A DNA stretch of 13,961 nucleotides from JAGDMS01 sp050015455 (GTDB lineage Bacteria > Desulfobacterota > Binatia > HRBIN30): NCBI GenBank assembly GCA_050015455.1, contig JBEKBJ010000126.1:1-13961 (forward strand), written 5' to 3'. The notes below the pieces were generated by a model. That model saw nothing but the letters and a program-made list of their open reading frames with translations. It made no database searches and was not told the DNA's origin. Positions 13,861-13,961 of this stretch are shown piece by piece. Position 1 is the stretch's first letter. Each line of letters opens with the position of its first letter. Made by a program: the position numbers and the translations under genes.

Positions 13861-13961
13861 GATGTCCGGGGGCATAAGCACCTAAAGATGTCCGCCTTAA
13901 CCGGCTACGTCGTCGCCGATGGAGCGACGGATCTGGCAAGAGGTCAAGGCGATGACACGCA
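13861..13961 (+). mobile_element. Left end of an insertion sequence, cut by the window edge
   Basis: GATGTCCG occurs at 13861-13868 and 13888-13895, 27 bp apart, followed shortly by the start of a transposase-like frame. Repeated TGTCCG-type motifs close to a transposase start are typical of IS terminal binding sites, as in ISNCY/IS481-like elements. The true outer boundary cannot be set from one end; it may lie a few bases before 13861. Confidence 0.55.
13919..13961 (+). CDS. Transposase, N-terminal 14 codons only
   Basis: ATG 13919 opens MERRIWQEVKAMTR before the window ends. The (R)IWxEVxAMTR(RE) start resembles that of helix-turn-helix DDE transposases of the ISNCY/IS481 type, from memory of the family. 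Only 14 codons are visible, so the assignment leans on the terminal repeats just upstream. Confidence 0.5.
   Translation, partial: MERRIWQEVKAMTR

Overview
The window is GC-rich, gene-dense chromosomal DNA from a Gram-negative bacterium: it encodes an outer-membrane porin with a C-terminal Phe. The mix (plant-type glutamate-cysteine ligase, PRC/MgtE-N/CBS protein next to an NRAMP-like transporter, DUF62 SAM hydrolase) would suit a deltaproteobacterial-grade or uncultured environmental lineage, but this is inference and no phylogenetic marker is present. No rRNA, tRNA or CRISPR was seen.

Layout. (1) 1-1805 is accessory DNA. It holds a RibD/CMP-type deaminase with a disrupted C terminus (19-510, minus) and then about 1.3 kb without an intact gene. 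That stretch contains the C-terminal remnant of an integron-type tyrosine recombinase (791-889, minus), a possible attC-like pair of core sites (600-720), two diverged copies of a ~102-bp repeat (1018-1236), a degenerate ten-unit array with an exact 21-bp period (1275-1484), and the C-terminal remnant of a DUF559 endonuclease-like protein (1699-1809, plus). (2) 1806-5972, minus, is a metal-transport-like operon: a soluble PRC-barrel/MgtE-N/CBS protein, an NRAMP-like transporter with non-canonical metal-site motifs, and an OprB-type porin whose reading frame begins with an apparent fragment of an MgtC protein. (3) 6232-9951, minus, is a tight four-gene operon: glutamate-cysteine ligase, SAM hydrolase, M50 site-2-type protease and dCMP deaminase, the last three joined by ATGA start/stop overlaps. 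An 8-bp inverted repeat lies upstream of it. (4) 10100-10294, plus, encodes a small C2HC zinc-finger-like protein. (5) 10319-11635, minus, is an orphan membrane sensor histidine kinase. (6) 11636-12209 has no confident gene but is full of inverted repeats. (7) 12210-13709, minus, is a cation/proton antiporter-like membrane protein. (8) The right edge enters what looks like an insertion sequence, with the first codons of a transposase from 13919.

The most unusual content is the left-hand graveyard, where an integrase remnant, a possible attachment site, two kinds of repeat and a nuclease remnant lie within 1.3 kb, and the MgtC-porin junction. Nothing here is proven to be a new system. The 21-bp periodic array and the vestigial integron reading most deserve computation.
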